In this document: positions 17,694-26,172 of the stretch, in pieces
Layout of the letters: each line of letters starts with the position of its first letter
Numbering within the stretch: position 1 is the stretch's first letter
Assembly: GCA_902363555.1 (NCBI GenBank)
Contig: CABJAM010000002.1
Location: forward strand, 1 to 64,000
Reading direction: 5' to 3'
DNA length: 64,000 nucleotides
DNA from: Lachnospiraceae bacterium
GTDB taxonomy: Bacteria > Bacillota > Clostridia > Lachnospirales > Lachnospiraceae
Translations under genes and position numbers: made by a program
The notes under the pieces: model-generated
Databases searched by the model: none
The model's input: only the letters and a program-made list of their open reading frames with translations
What the model was told of the DNA's origin: nothing

Positions 17694-17888
17694 GTCAATT
17701 CTTTAAATATTCAAAATATTTCTATTTTTATTTTATTATTTTAAATAAAATAAAATTATTACCTTTATTTTTATAAATTATTTAAAAACAGAAAAGTCAA
17801 GTGCATCCGGATATTTTTTTGTCAAAGTTTGTCGATTTTACATTATTACCAAAACATATTTTCGGTTTTGGCCCATAAAGTTTTCCAC

Positions 17889-17978
17889 TTTTCCACAGTC
17901 ATTCTCTGTGGATAATGTGGATAACTTTGTGTATAAGTCATTTTTATCGAAAAAAAGCCGTTTTTCTCCAGTGGATAA
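17889..17978. promoter_or_regulatory. DnaA-box cluster beside an AT-rich stretch
   Basis: Three boxes match TGTGNATAA exactly (17907-17915, 17916-17924 and 17928-17936). Two more have one mismatch (17889-17897 in the other orientation, 17970-17978). The flank 17694-17810 is almost pure A/T, like a duplex-unwinding element. No dnaA, dnaN or rpmH lies nearby, and gene strands do not switch here. A DnaA-titrating or regulatory site is more likely than the chromosomal origin. Confidence 0.6.
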
Positions 17979-18161
17979 CTTTGGTTTTGAATAATTTTGT
18001 TTCGTCGTGATTATGTAAACATCGACTCATTTTTTTGTGCATTCTTTCTAATTCGACATTTTTAACCAGTGTTTCGCCCTAACCCACGTTTTTCTATTTA
18101 TCCAAATCTGACAAACTTTCAGACGATTCGGAAATATTCCAAACACTGTCTGAATTTCCAC

Positions 18162-18191
18162 TTGCCACCGCGCCGAACTTATATGTATAAT
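18162..18191 (+). promoter_or_regulatory. Promoter of the LysR gene
   Basis: TTGCCA (18162-18167) and TATAAT (18186-18191) are 18 bases apart, and AGGAGGG follows before the ATG at 18242. Confidence 0.5.
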
Positions 18192-18241
18192 GAAGGAGCA
18201 GGCGGCCAAAAGACACCCGCAAACAAAGGAGGGAACTTCTT

Positions 18242-19174
18242 ATGGATATCGATTTATTAAATGAATTTATTATTCTGTCAAAATGTCTGAATTACAGCAA
18301 GGCGGCCGATCAGCTTTTTATTTCCCAATCAGTTCTCAGCCGCCATATCCAGGGGCTCGAAAATCAACTGGGCGTTTTGCTGTTTACAAGAGATAAGCAT
18401 TCCGTTACACTGACGCCCATCGGCGAAGTCTTTGCCCGGGATGCTGATAAAATTATTGAACAATATCAACGGGCCATGAAGCATGTCCAAATGTCCAAGG
18501 ACGGTGTTCTTGGGGAACTGGAGATTGTTTCCTCGCAGACTTTGAGCACTTACTTTATGTATAATTTTATGATTGAATTTACGAAGAAATACCCACATAT
18601 CAAAATTAATGTATCTATAAATGATAATGGCACTCAGACTGCCATGGATGTGAAAAGCCGCAGAAAAGACATTGGGATCATTTTAGACTGGCCCGAAATC
18701 CATTCGGCCCAGCTTCGGCGCCAGACATTTTTTAAGGACCAGCTCTACATGATCACTGCCCCGGAGCATCCTCTGGCGCAGCGCACATCGGTTACAGTGG
18801 AGGATTTATCGGGAATACCTATGATTTATTTTAATCAGAAGGAAAATCTGTGCGCCGCCGCCTTTTTTGAGGAGCTTTTCGCCCGCAATCACGCCCAATA
18901 TAACGCATGTATCGAAGCGGCTAATCTGGAATCCATGTTTTTCAAGATTCTTTCAGAAAACGGTGTCTCCATTATTTCCGCCCATATTTTTAAATTTTTG
19001 CCTCCCAATATAAATGTGGTTAAGATCGATGGACCGGATACAGCCATTGATGTGGATTTGATCTGGAGCCCGGATTCGGACAATAACTGCCTGCCCATTT
19101 TCCTGAAGGAGTTTTCCGCTTTTGCCGCCAGATATCGCAGCCGCCTGAAAGATGCCGGCTCAGGCCAAAAATAA
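18242..19174 (+). CDS. LysR-family transcriptional regulator
   Basis: This 310-residue regulator has the N-terminal LysR winged helix (residues 1-60; NYSKAADQLFISQSVLSRHIQGLENQLGVLLFTR) and a C-terminal two-lobed effector domain of the periplasmic-binding type. A strong AGGAGGG precedes the ATG at 18242. It converges on the putative C-glycoside deglycosidase operon (19257-22446) rather than diverging from it. It is the nearest regulator, and control of that operon is plausible but inferred. An inverted repeat at 22510-22553 is a candidate site. Confidence 0.93.
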   Translation: MDIDLLNEFIILSKCLNYSKAADQLFISQSVLSRHIQGLENQLGVLLFTRDKHSVTLTPIGEVFARDADKIIEQYQRAMKHVQMSKDGVLGELEIVSSQTLSTYFMYNFMIEFTKKYPHIKINVSINDNGTQTAMDVKSRRKDIGIILDWPEIHSAQLRRQTFFKDQLYMITAPEHPLAQRTSVTVEDLSGIPMIYFNQKENLCAAAFFEELFARNHAQYNACIEAANLESMFFKILSENGVSIISAHIFKFLPPNINVVKIDGPDTAIDVDLIWSPDSDNNCLPIFLKEFSAFAARYRSRLKDAGSGQK

Positions 19175-19225
19175 TGCCCCGGAAAAAGGGAACGGCATTT
19201 AGCCATATCCCTGCTTCCGGGGCAT
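19174..19225. terminator. Hairpin between convergent genes
   Basis: ATGCCCCGGAA (19174-19184) pairs with 19215-19225. The hairpin lies between convergent genes and has no clear T-run, so its strength as a terminator is uncertain. Confidence 0.5.
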
Positions 19226-19256
19226 AAAGTTCTCGTATGTCAGCGCATTTGAATGC

Positions 19257-20897
19257 TTACTGTTTTGCCAGCCATGCGTCGAGCTGCTTTTGATATTCGG
19301 CCACAATGGTATCTGCGCCGGAGCTGTTAAGCTTATCAATAAACTTCTCGTAATCGCCGGCCGGAGCGATACCAGACTCTAACGACGGACCGTATTCGGA
19401 AATAACATTAGAAATCGAGGTCAGCTCATTTTGTATACCGGAGGTATCACAGGAAAATCCAAGGTATTTCGATTCCTTAGCGCCATCCATTTCGGCCTTC
19501 GCCACCTGGCGGAAATCTGCCGGCTGTCCATCCCACGGCAGTGCCAGGAACTGATTGCCAAACATAAAATCTGCAACATGGTATGAACAATTATTAATAT
19601 CCTCGCCGTCCATAAAGTAAGCGATTCCATCCTTTACCTGGTAATTGACATTCTCAACGCCCCAGGCCAGAAGATTTTCGATCCGGGCATCTGTGTACAT
19701 CATATTCATAAATTTTACAGCCGCTTCCGGCTCATCAGCGGTGGTGGGCACTGCCCAGACAAATTTCGTACAACTGGAGGTGGAGATAGGCAGCGTAACG
19801 ATTTTCACACAAGTCATATCCGTGCCGCAGGCTGCTGTTTTTGAAGTTTCGATGCCAATCTCGCCTTCCACGAAATAGGAAAATGCCACATTATTTTTCA
19901 CAAGTATTTCAGCCGTATCGTCCGTTGTGGCCGCATCCTTATAGACATAGCCCTTTTCGTACCAGCCGCGCATTTTATCGATCATTGCTTTGTAGTCGTC
20001 GGTGGCAAAGTTCATTTTAATCGTATCATCCGTGCCCTCCGGGTCAATGGCAATAATTTTATTCAGATCGCCCAATTGATCGTAGTAGTAGGCATCCGAA
20101 AATTTATCCACGCCCAGATAGCCGCCGGCCAGAGGCAGGCAGAGCCCGTCGGAATCCGAGTTGGCAATTCCCGCCAGATATCCCCATTCATCGCTGGCCT
20201 TTACAGCCGCCAATATTTCTTCATATTCCGTAAATGATGTCATATTCTGCGCTTTTTCCAGTAGGCCCAGATCCTCCAGGACGTCCGTGCGCATGACAAT
20301 GTATTCGCTGGTCACAAGTGTCCGGTAGGTGGGAACGGCATAGATTTTGCCATCCACGGTTGTGGCATCGATAAGATTTCCCATCATCTCCAAAATGCCC
20401 TTCCCATATTTGTCCAGAAGCCCGGAAATATCTTTAAACTGCTTCTGTGACGCCATATTATTGTAGGATGTGGAGCCGAAAGGTAATGTGAGCATTAAAT
20501 CCATTTTTTCTCCGGAAGACATTTTCAGGCCGATCTGCTGTTCGTAGCTGCCCGTCTCGATCATTTCAATATTTACGTGCGTATTAATTTCGGCTTCAGT
20601 GATTTCATTAATAGCGTCCTCAACGGCATCGATACCTGTGGGCACGCTGCCCATGGGCATATAAACCATATTGATTTCTGCCATTGTATCGTCCTCGTCA
20701 TCCTCCTCCGGCGCTGCCGTATCCGGGGCCGGGGTTTCACCGGCATCCGTGCCCTGAGTCTTATCCCCCGTTGTCTGTTTGGGCGCAGGAGCATTGCTCT
20801 GCGTCTGCATTTGCCCTTCAGAGGAACCGCAGCCAGCCAGCAGACCTAACGTCATTACAAGTGTCAAAATGATTGCCAATACTTTGTTTCTTCCCAT
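19257..20897 (-). CDS. Extracellular solute-binding lipoprotein (LplA/DUF3502 type)
   Basis: This 546-residue lipoprotein has a signal ending LLAGCG (Cys about 23), an Ala/Pro/Thr/Glu linker, and a large binding domain of the oligosaccharide type. The C-terminal part resembles DUF3502 proteins. GGAGGT lies six bases before the ATG at 20897. It is the third gene of the deglycosidase operon, 16 bases after the alpha subunit, but no permease or ATPase genes lie near it. It must work with a transporter encoded elsewhere. Its paralogue at 59286-60920 also follows a catabolic enzyme gene. The likely ligand is a glycoside. Confidence 0.92.
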   Translation of the reverse strand: MGRNKVLAIILTLVMTLGLLAGCGSSEGQMQTQSNAPAPKQTTGDKTQGTDAGETPAPDTAAPEEDDEDDTMAEINMVYMPMGSVPTGIDAVEDAINEITEAEINTHVNIEMIETGSYEQQIGLKMSSGEKMDLMLTLPFGSTSYNNMASQKQFKDISGLLDKYGKGILEMMGNLIDATTVDGKIYAVPTYRTLVTSEYIVMRTDVLEDLGLLEKAQNMTSFTEYEEILAAVKASDEWGYLAGIANSDSDGLCLPLAGGYLGVDKFSDAYYYDQLGDLNKIIAIDPEGTDDTIKMNFATDDYKAMIDKMRGWYEKGYVYKDAATTDDTAEILVKNNVAFSYFVEGEIGIETSKTAACGTDMTCVKIVTLPISTSSCTKFVWAVPTTADEPEAAVKFMNMMYTDARIENLLAWGVENVNYQVKDGIAYFMDGEDINNCSYHVADFMFGNQFLALPWDGQPADFRQVAKAEMDGAKESKYLGFSCDTSGIQNELTSISNVISEYGPSLESGIAPAGDYEKFIDKLNSSGADTIVAEYQKQLDAWLAKQ

Positions 20898-20913
20898 AAT
20901 TTACCTCCCCTGT

Positions 20914-21930
20914 CTATACACTCTGCCATAGCTTATCCAGCATTTTAATATGTAGCGCGATCTGCTCGTCATCCTTATAATAAGGCGAAATATTACTGCC
21001 CTCATATTCGGTGGCAATATAGCCCTGATAATTTTCCTCCTTCATAATTTTTACAAAGCCGGCGTAATCAATCTCGTCACATTCCAACTGCTCACTTACA
21101 TGCCAGTACTTGCCGTGCATGTACTGTGACCATTTAAGCAGACGGCGGAACCCCTCATAATCCGGATGTGTGCGGTAATAGATCGTGCCCATTTTGCCAT
21201 TTTCACTCAGACCGGTAAAAATTTTCTTTCGCGCAATAAGAAGATCAACCGCATCGCCGCCCTCATCAAGAAGCTGCTTTTCCAGCTCCGCTTCCGGGAT
21301 TTCTGTCGTGGTAAACAGTCGGCGGATCTTGTGGAGCAGCTCCTTGTGGCACACATCGTCCGGAAATTGATCCAGCACAGTGGCTGGCGGCCCGGAAGAA
21401 AATGCAGAATAATCCATCACAACCCCCAGATGCGGTGAATTTTTCCTTTCAAAAAGCTGTGCATATTCCTGGAAAACCGGCGTGGACGGCGAATAGGGCC
21501 CGTGAAGCTCAATGGCCAGATGCAGCCCCAGCTCCTCGGCATAAGGCAGCAGCTTTTCCATGGTTTTTGGAAGCAGGGCGTCCTGACTGCGCACCACCTT
21601 AAAGCCCATGCGTTTTGCGTACTCCATCTCATTAATGGTACCGGCCAGGCGCTCCGCCTCATTGAGAAAACGGCCCTTATGCTTGCCGCTGTCAATATAG
21701 ATGCTGTAGCATACAGGTGTCAGATCGTACTTTTTATATAGATCCTTGAAAGAATCGATCCAGTAATCATCTGGGTTCGGATGCCCCTCTACCATCTGAG
21801 GCGCTACGATCTCAAAGCCATCGGCCCCCAGCTCTTTTGTCTTTTTTAACACATCCTCCAGGGTATATTCCCCGCGCATGTAATGATAGCCGAATCCATA
21901 AAGTGTAATGCTGTGTTTTAATTGATCCAT
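20914..21930 (-). CDS. Probable C-glycoside deglycosidase alpha subunit (TIM barrel, AP-endonuclease 2 superfamily)
   Basis: This 338-residue protein is of the sugar phosphate isomerase/epimerase superfamily. Metal-ligand candidates follow the usual strand order: Glu141 in AIELHG, Asp173 in VVMDYS, His277 in KYWHVSE and Glu308 in ATEYEG. Such folds alone are generic, but the gene is next to a DUF6379-type small subunit (21949-22446). That pairing is the signature of enzymes that cleave the C-C bond of 3-oxo C-glucosides (DfgAB, CarBC and DgpBC type). The oxidoreductase that makes the 3-oxo substrate is not in the window. The start at 21930 follows AGGAGGTGG. A plain sugar isomerase is the alternative. 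Confidence 0.75.
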   Translation of the reverse strand: MDQLKHSITLYGFGYHYMRGEYTLEDVLKKTKELGADGFEIVAPQMVEGHPNPDDYWIDSFKDLYKKYDLTPVCYSIYIDSGKHKGRFLNEAERLAGTINEMEYAKRMGFKVVRSQDALLPKTMEKLLPYAEELGLHLAIELHGPYSPSTPVFQEYAQLFERKNSPHLGVVMDYSAFSSGPPATVLDQFPDDVCHKELLHKIRRLFTTTEIPEAELEKQLLDEGGDAVDLLIARKKIFTGLSENGKMGTIYYRTHPDYEGFRRLLKWSQYMHGKYWHVSEQLECDEIDYAGFVKIMKEENYQGYIATEYEGSNISPYYKDDEQIALHIKMLDKLWQSV

Positions 21931-21948
21931 GTTCTCCCACCTCCTGTT

Positions 21949-22446
21949 CTATATAGTAAAAACAGCCGTATCCGTGATCACGTCCGGCGTTAAAAATTCA
22001 TGGGCATTTTCATAGCCCTCCTCAGCCTCACCGTAGGAATGTCCAAAGTCCGCGCGCTTGCGTATTTGGATTTCCAGCGTATGTTCACCAGGGCACAGCC
22101 CGCCGATCTTATTTACATTGATGACGCATGTGTCGGTGGCGCCCCAGAAAACTTCTGTATGGCCGCCCAGGTCGCAGACAGGGAATTTCATCCCCTTTAA
22201 GCACACCACGATATTTTCCTCGGGCACCGCCTCCCCGTCCACGGTCAGGGCGATTCCCTCCAGTGTGGATATCCAGATGCCGCGGTAGCTGAGATTGTCG
22301 ATCTCAAATGTGTATCCGGTGCGGCAGCCCTCCACCGATTTGTTTTTCAGTGTTCCGGCCTTTAATGGCTTTGTCATCAATGCCGCCGGCTGGCCAAAAA
22401 TCAGCTCTTTGGCAATAGCCATGCGTTCTTCCAGGGTTTTTGACAT
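21949..22446 (-). CDS. Probable C-glycoside deglycosidase beta subunit (DUF6379)
   Basis: This 165-residue, beta-rich protein fits the DUF6379 family, the small subunit of C-deglycosidases. Visible family-like segments are YRGIWISTLEGIALTVDGEAVPEENI, a Trp-containing strand (EVFWGATDTCVINV) and GGLCPGEHTLEIQIRKRADF. Family members form a heteromeric complex with the TIM-barrel alpha subunit and help form its substrate entrance. The ATG at 22446 has AAAGGAGG five to seven bases upstream. It heads the operon, with the alpha gene 18 bases downstream. It has a longer N-terminal extension (about 40 residues) than I expect for the family. Confidence 0.7.
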   Translation of the reverse strand: MSKTLEERMAIAKELIFGQPAALMTKPLKAGTLKNKSVEGCRTGYTFEIDNLSYRGIWISTLEGIALTVDGEAVPEENIVVCLKGMKFPVCDLGGHTEVFWGATDTCVINVNKIGGLCPGEHTLEIQIRKRADFGHSYGEAEEGYENAHEFLTPDVITDTAVFTI

Positions 22447-22509
22447 TTGCACTTCCTCCTTTTGCGTATTTATCAAGATACCCTTATTCTAACACAACAT
22501 ATTGCACAT

Positions 22510-22553
22510 GGTTATGCGATTTGGGCAAACTTTTTCCGCCATTTTGCATAACC
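22510..22553. promoter_or_regulatory. Inverted repeat upstream of the deglycosidase operon
   Basis: GGTTATGC (22510-22517) is matched by GCATAACC (22546-22553) with 28 bases between, 64 bases upstream of the beta-subunit start. It may be a regulator site; no protein is assigned. Confidence 0.35.
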
Positions 22554-22648
22554 GTTGGCTTCGCCGCGCCGGTTCGCGGCAGCCGCCGTAAAGGTGAGCC
22601 AGCTCCGCTTTGGATCTGTTGCTTGCGGGATTGGTCATAAAGAATAAT

Positions 22649-22981
22649 CTATTCTCTATTTTTTTCGCCCCAAATACATAGTTGTTCTAAAACATCCATT
22701 AATGATTTCCCTCTGTCACTCAGGCTGTATTCAACCTTTGGTGGTATCTGAGGGTATTCTTTTCGGATAATCAGTCCGTCAGACTCAAGCTCCTTCAAAT
22801 GATTGCTAAGTGTTTTATCCGTCACAGTTTTCAAATATCGTTTTAATTCATTGAACCTTACGATTTCAAATTCCATTAAACAGTAAAGGATGACCATCTT
22901 ATACTTTCCAGAAATGAGTGACAGGGTATAGCTGAATCCTGTGTCTTCAAAGTTCGCATTTTCAATATAATTCTTAATCAT
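22649..22981 (-). CDS. HxlR-family transcriptional regulator
   Basis: This 110-residue winged-helix protein has the HxlR pattern: SLISGKYKMVILYCLMEFEIVRFNELKRYLKTVTDKTLSNHLKELESDGLIIRKEY, followed by PPKVEYSLSDRGKSL. Such regulators often respond to quinones, aldehydes or thiol stress. The start at 22981 follows AAAGGAAAG. It is divergent from the flavin-binding protein gene at 23108, and a 25-bp palindrome at 23002-23026 between them is the likely operator for both genes. Confidence 0.93.
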   Translation of the reverse strand: MIKNYIENANFEDTGFSYTLSLISGKYKMVILYCLMEFEIVRFNELKRYLKTVTDKTLSNHLKELESDGLIIRKEYPQIPPKVEYSLSDRGKSLMDVLEQLCIWGEKNRE

Positions 22982-23001
22982 TTTACACTTTCCTTTTTGA
23001 T

Positions 23002-23026
23002 AGTACCTATCTTTAAAGATGGTACT
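23002..23026. promoter_or_regulatory. Palindromic operator between the HxlR gene and flavin protein gene
   Basis: AGTACC-T-ATCTTT is followed by its mirrored arm AAAGAT-GGTACT, with a single unpaired T. It lies in the divergent promoter region, as expected for an autoregulating HxlR protein. Confidence 0.6.
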
Positions 23027-23107
23027 TGTATTTTTTCTGTTACATGTTAAAATCATATACAAGAACATAATATTTGTCAATCATATACAAAAAATGAGGT
23101 ATTTATA

Positions 23108-23674
23108 ATGAGAAAAAAACTGAATATTACAGAAGGCATATTTCCTATGCCAGTATTAATGGTGGCAACTTACAATGAGGACGGCAGTGTTAATGTGATG
23201 AATGCTGCATGGGGTACGATGCAGGAAAGAGGTATTGTCGCTCTTAATTTGACAGAATCACACAAAACGGTGAAAAACATTAAGGCAAGAGGTGCTTTTA
23301 CGGTAAGCATTGCTGATGCAGCCCATGTGGTTGAGGCTGATTATTTGGGGGTTGAGTCGGGTAACAGAGTTTTAAAGAAATTTGAAAACAGCGGTCTTAC
23401 CGCAAGTAAATCCGAAAAGGTGGATGCGCCGGTCATCAATGAATTTCCACTCTGCTTAGAATGTGAGTTTATCGAGTATCAGAACGGCGCATACGGATTA
23501 GGCGTTATCGGTAAAGTGGTAAATGTAACAGCCGATGAAAGTGTCATCGTTGACGATAAGATCGACATGTCTCTGGTAAACGCCATCGCCTTTGACCCAT
23601 ATACACATGGCTACTATAAGGTCACCGAAAGAGTCGGCGAAGCCTTCAAAGACGGTTTGCGGCTAAAAAAGTAA
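23108..23674 (+). CDS. Flavin reductase-like FMN-binding protein
   Basis: This 188-residue protein belongs to the flavin reductase-like split-barrel family. It begins PMPVLMVATYNEDGSVNVMNAAWGT and contains ALNLTESHKTVKNIKARGAFTVSI, the usual FMN phosphate and ring contact region. Family members bind FMN and reduce or store flavin, or act as flavoredoxins. GAGG lies upstream of the ATG at 23108. It is divergently transcribed from an HxlR regulator, a frequent pairing, which suggests induction by an electrophile or redox stress. The substrate is unknown. Confidence 0.9.
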   Translation: MRKKLNITEGIFPMPVLMVATYNEDGSVNVMNAAWGTMQERGIVALNLTESHKTVKNIKARGAFTVSIADAAHVVEADYLGVESGNRVLKKFENSGLTASKSEKVDAPVINEFPLCLECEFIEYQNGAYGLGVIGKVVNVTADESVIVDDKIDMSLVNAIAFDPYTHGYYKVTERVGEAFKDGLRLKK

Positions 23675-23702
23675 TAGAGTAATGCGCCCGGCGGGTGCAC
23701 CG

Positions 23703-23746
23703 AAAAAGACGGACATCAGTAGGTTACTGAGTGTCCGCCTTTTTTG
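23703..23746. terminator. Bidirectional terminator
   Basis: CGGACATCAGTA and TACTGAGTGTCCG form the stem, flanked by A and T runs. It serves the convergent flavin protein and NlpC/P60 genes. Confidence 0.85.
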
Positions 23747-23762
23747 GGAGGATATATGTTAT

Positions 23763-25775
23763 TTAGTAAATCACGCGTACGATAGCTACCGGTGTACGGT
23801 AGGAAATCGGGGAGATGATAATGCCTACTGTGGGGCTGCTGGCGTGTACGACGTTGCCGTCTCCCATGTAGATGGCCACGTGGTCTGCGTAGCTGCTGCT
23901 GCCGTAGAAGAACAGGTCGCCGGCTTTGGCTTCGCTGACGGAGGAGATACGGATACCGTTCTGCTTCTGAGCGTCTGCGATACGGTTTAATGTAATACCA
24001 AAGTGGAGATATACCTGCTGTGTGAAACCGGAGCAGTCAACGCCTGTGCTTAAATTATTACCGCCCCATACATAAGGATAGCCGACCCACTGCTTTGCGA
24101 AGGCTACAATGTCTTCACCGGTAACACCATTGATCCCTGAGCTTCCGGAGCCTGAGCCGGATGGATCACTGCCCGGGTTCGGGTTCGTCGTTGTGAGATA
24201 ATCACTGTGGATATATGCCGATTCGCCGTTATAGGAAACCCGGCTCCAGCCATTATTTACAACGCCGGTACGTGTCACACTGGCATCTTTTCTCAATGTG
24301 GCTACAATGGCTGAAGAAGTATTGGATTCCTTGCGAACATTCACTGCTGTGGTTGCCCATACAGTTTCATTGACTTCTTTAATTTCCGGTGTGGTGCTGC
24401 TGCCATTGCCGTTATTATTGTTATTGTTATTATTTGAACTGTTATCGGTCACTGTAATGTAATCGGTATGTACATAACCTGTGACCTCACTGCCGTTGAC
24501 TTTTGCTTTCACCTGATACCAACTGCCGGTCTTTCCGGTAATGGTGACCTTTTCGTCCTTGTAGATCAGGCCGTGGACGCCTGCGCTTGTGCTGGCTTCC
24601 TTGCGGACGTTCAACGCCGTAGTATTGCAGACACCTTCGCCGGAGGCCGGATCAACGGTCGGCGTTTCACTGTTTCCGCCGTTGTTATTATTGTTATTAT
24701 TTCCTGCATCTGAGGAAATCGTAATATATGAGGAATGTACGAATCCGGTCACTTCGCTGCCGTTAACCTTGGTCTTAACCTGATACCATTCTCCAGTTTT
24801 ACCAAGAATAGTTACCTTGGTACCCTGATTGATCAGACCATAGGTTCCTGCACTTGTGGAGGCTTCCTTGCGGACGTTCAATGCGGATGTATTGCAGACA
24901 CCCTCGCCGGAGGCCGGTGTCACTTCGGCACCGCCGTTGTTCGTGTTCCCGCTGTTGCCTTCATTTCCGGTATTGCCGCCGGAGCTTCCCATCGTAACAT
25001 AAGTGGCGTAAACAAAACCGGTGACACTGCTGCCGTTAATGGTCGTGTTCACTTTATACCATGAACCGGTTGTTCCTGTGATCGTTACCTTTGTTCCATA
25101 TGTAATGTAGCCGAGAACGGATGCGTTGGTATTCGCATCACTGCGGACATTTAAGGCGCTTGTGTTACAGGTGCCTTCACCGGTGGCCGGCGTCACATCT
25201 GTGGGCGTTTCTGATGGCGTTGTATTCGTGTCACCGCCGCCATTATTTGCTGAGCCTCCGCCCAATGTTATATACTGTGCATAGACATAACCGCTGGTGC
25301 CTGACGCTGTGGTCACCTTATACCAGCCGTTGCTGCTCTCAGTGACAGTTACGGTCTGACCCGAGTAAAGGGCTCCGATCACGCCGCTGTCTGTGGAAGC
25401 GCCGCTTCTTAAATTAAGTACACCGACATTTACAGAGCCGGTCTGTCCGGATACGGCTGTATCGCCGCCGGAATTTGAGGAGCCGTCATCTGTGGAGACA
25501 TACTGCGCGCTCACATATCCGGTCGTACCGTTGACGGAAATCGCATACCAGCCATTTTCCGAGGACAGGATGTCCACCTGAGTGCCTTTCGTCAATGTCG
25601 TTATGACCGAGGTATCTGTGGAGCCGCCGGAACGCACGTTGAGAACATCGCAGTTCACTGTTCCTGTGGTTGCCGCATACGCCGGTATATATTGTAAATT
25701 AGCAGCCTCGGTAAAAACCAGTGCCATAGCCAGCGTTATCCCGGCCTTCTTTCTGAGTCTTCCTAACTTATTCAT
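23763..25775 (-). CDS. Secreted cell-wall hydrolase: six SH3 domains plus NlpC/P60
   Basis: This 670-residue exported protein has a signal peptide (hydrophobic stretch to about residue 35, AYA cleavage site). About six bacterial SH3 domains follow, each with an LNVRxxxxTxxxV core and joined by Ser/Gly/Asn linkers. The C-terminal NlpC/P60 domain has catalytic Cys581 in GVDCSGF and His632 in ADHVAIYMG. It probably cuts peptidoglycan stem peptides between D-Glu and the third residue. SH3 units 3 to 5 are nearly identical at the DNA level, a sign of recent duplication. The ATG at 25775 has a modest GGTGA; an ATG 12 bases upstream is possible. It is monocistronic. Confidence 0.95.
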   Translation of the reverse strand: MNKLGRLRKKAGITLAMALVFTEAANLQYIPAYAATTGTVNCDVLNVRSGGSTDTSVITTLTKGTQVDILSSENGWYAISVNGTTGYVSAQYVSTDDGSSNSGGDTAVSGQTGSVNVGVLNLRSGASTDSGVIGALYSGQTVTVTESSNGWYKVTTASGTSGYVYAQYITLGGGSANNGGGDTNTTPSETPTDVTPATGEGTCNTSALNVRSDANTNASVLGYITYGTKVTITGTTGSWYKVNTTINGSSVTGFVYATYVTMGSSGGNTGNEGNSGNTNNGGAEVTPASGEGVCNTSALNVRKEASTSAGTYGLINQGTKVTILGKTGEWYQVKTKVNGSEVTGFVHSSYITISSDAGNNNNNNNGGNSETPTVDPASGEGVCNTTALNVRKEASTSAGVHGLIYKDEKVTITGKTGSWYQVKAKVNGSEVTGYVHTDYITVTDNSSNNNNNNNNGNGSSTTPEIKEVNETVWATTAVNVRKESNTSSAIVATLRKDASVTRTGVVNNGWSRVSYNGESAYIHSDYLTTTNPNPGSDPSGSGSGSSGINGVTGEDIVAFAKQWVGYPYVWGGNNLSTGVDCSGFTQQVYLHFGITLNRIADAQKQNGIRISSVSEAKAGDLFFYGSSSYADHVAIYMGDGNVVHASSPTVGIIISPISYRTPVAIVRVIY

Positions 25776-26102
25776 ACATTTCACCATTTCTATTCGTGTT
25801 TATTACAATTTTGTTACAAACCTATTATAACAACCTGACGGCTCCCTGTCAATAACTTTTGTAAAACATCTGTAACAATTATTCAACTTTTGTAATTATT
25901 TAGATATAGCTATGAGCACTTGGTGCCTGTTTTCACAAGGCTGTCTATATAACAAATGCGAAATAAAATTGAAAAGCATAGCCAAACATGTTATGATTTA
26001 ACAATCTAAACTATCTACTTCATTTTTATATTTTTTGCTATAAACGCCACAAGCTTAGCTTGTGTTTTATATAGATATTTTTCATGTAAAGGAGATGATT
26101 TT
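25776..26102. other. AT-rich intergenic region without a gene
   Basis: There is no convincing coding region. A small hairpin with a T-run, CACAAGC-TTA-GCTTGTG-TTTT (26048-26068), precedes the leader reading frame at 26103. AAAGGAG at 26088-26094 serves that frame. The low GC continues through the next gene. Confidence 0.6.
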
Positions 26103-26147
26103 GTGAAAATTATGTATAACAAAATTTGGAGGGTGACCATATTGTAG
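26103..26147 (+). CDS. Possible 14-residue leader peptide
   Basis: A GTG at 26103 with AAAGGAG eight bases upstream opens a frame that ends with TAG at 26145-26147. The encoded peptide is VKIMYNKIWRVTIL. It ends 25 bases before the kinase-like gene. The strong ribosome binding site suggests that it is translated, perhaps as a regulatory leader or through translational coupling. It could equally be chance or the remnant of a longer gene. Confidence 0.35.
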   Translation: MKIMYNKIWRVTIL

Positions 26148-26172
26148 CTCTCCGACAAAATTGGAGGAAATT

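Noticed and set aside
17694..17978. Chromosomal replication origin
   Set aside because: DnaA boxes and an AT-rich stretch are present, but dnaA, dnaN, rpmH and a change in gene strand bias are absent, so I kept it only as a DnaA-box cluster.
17528..18241. raiA-motif structured RNA near the hpf/raiA gene
   Set aside because: The leader is AT-rich and short, and the expected GC-rich multi-stem element is not visible.
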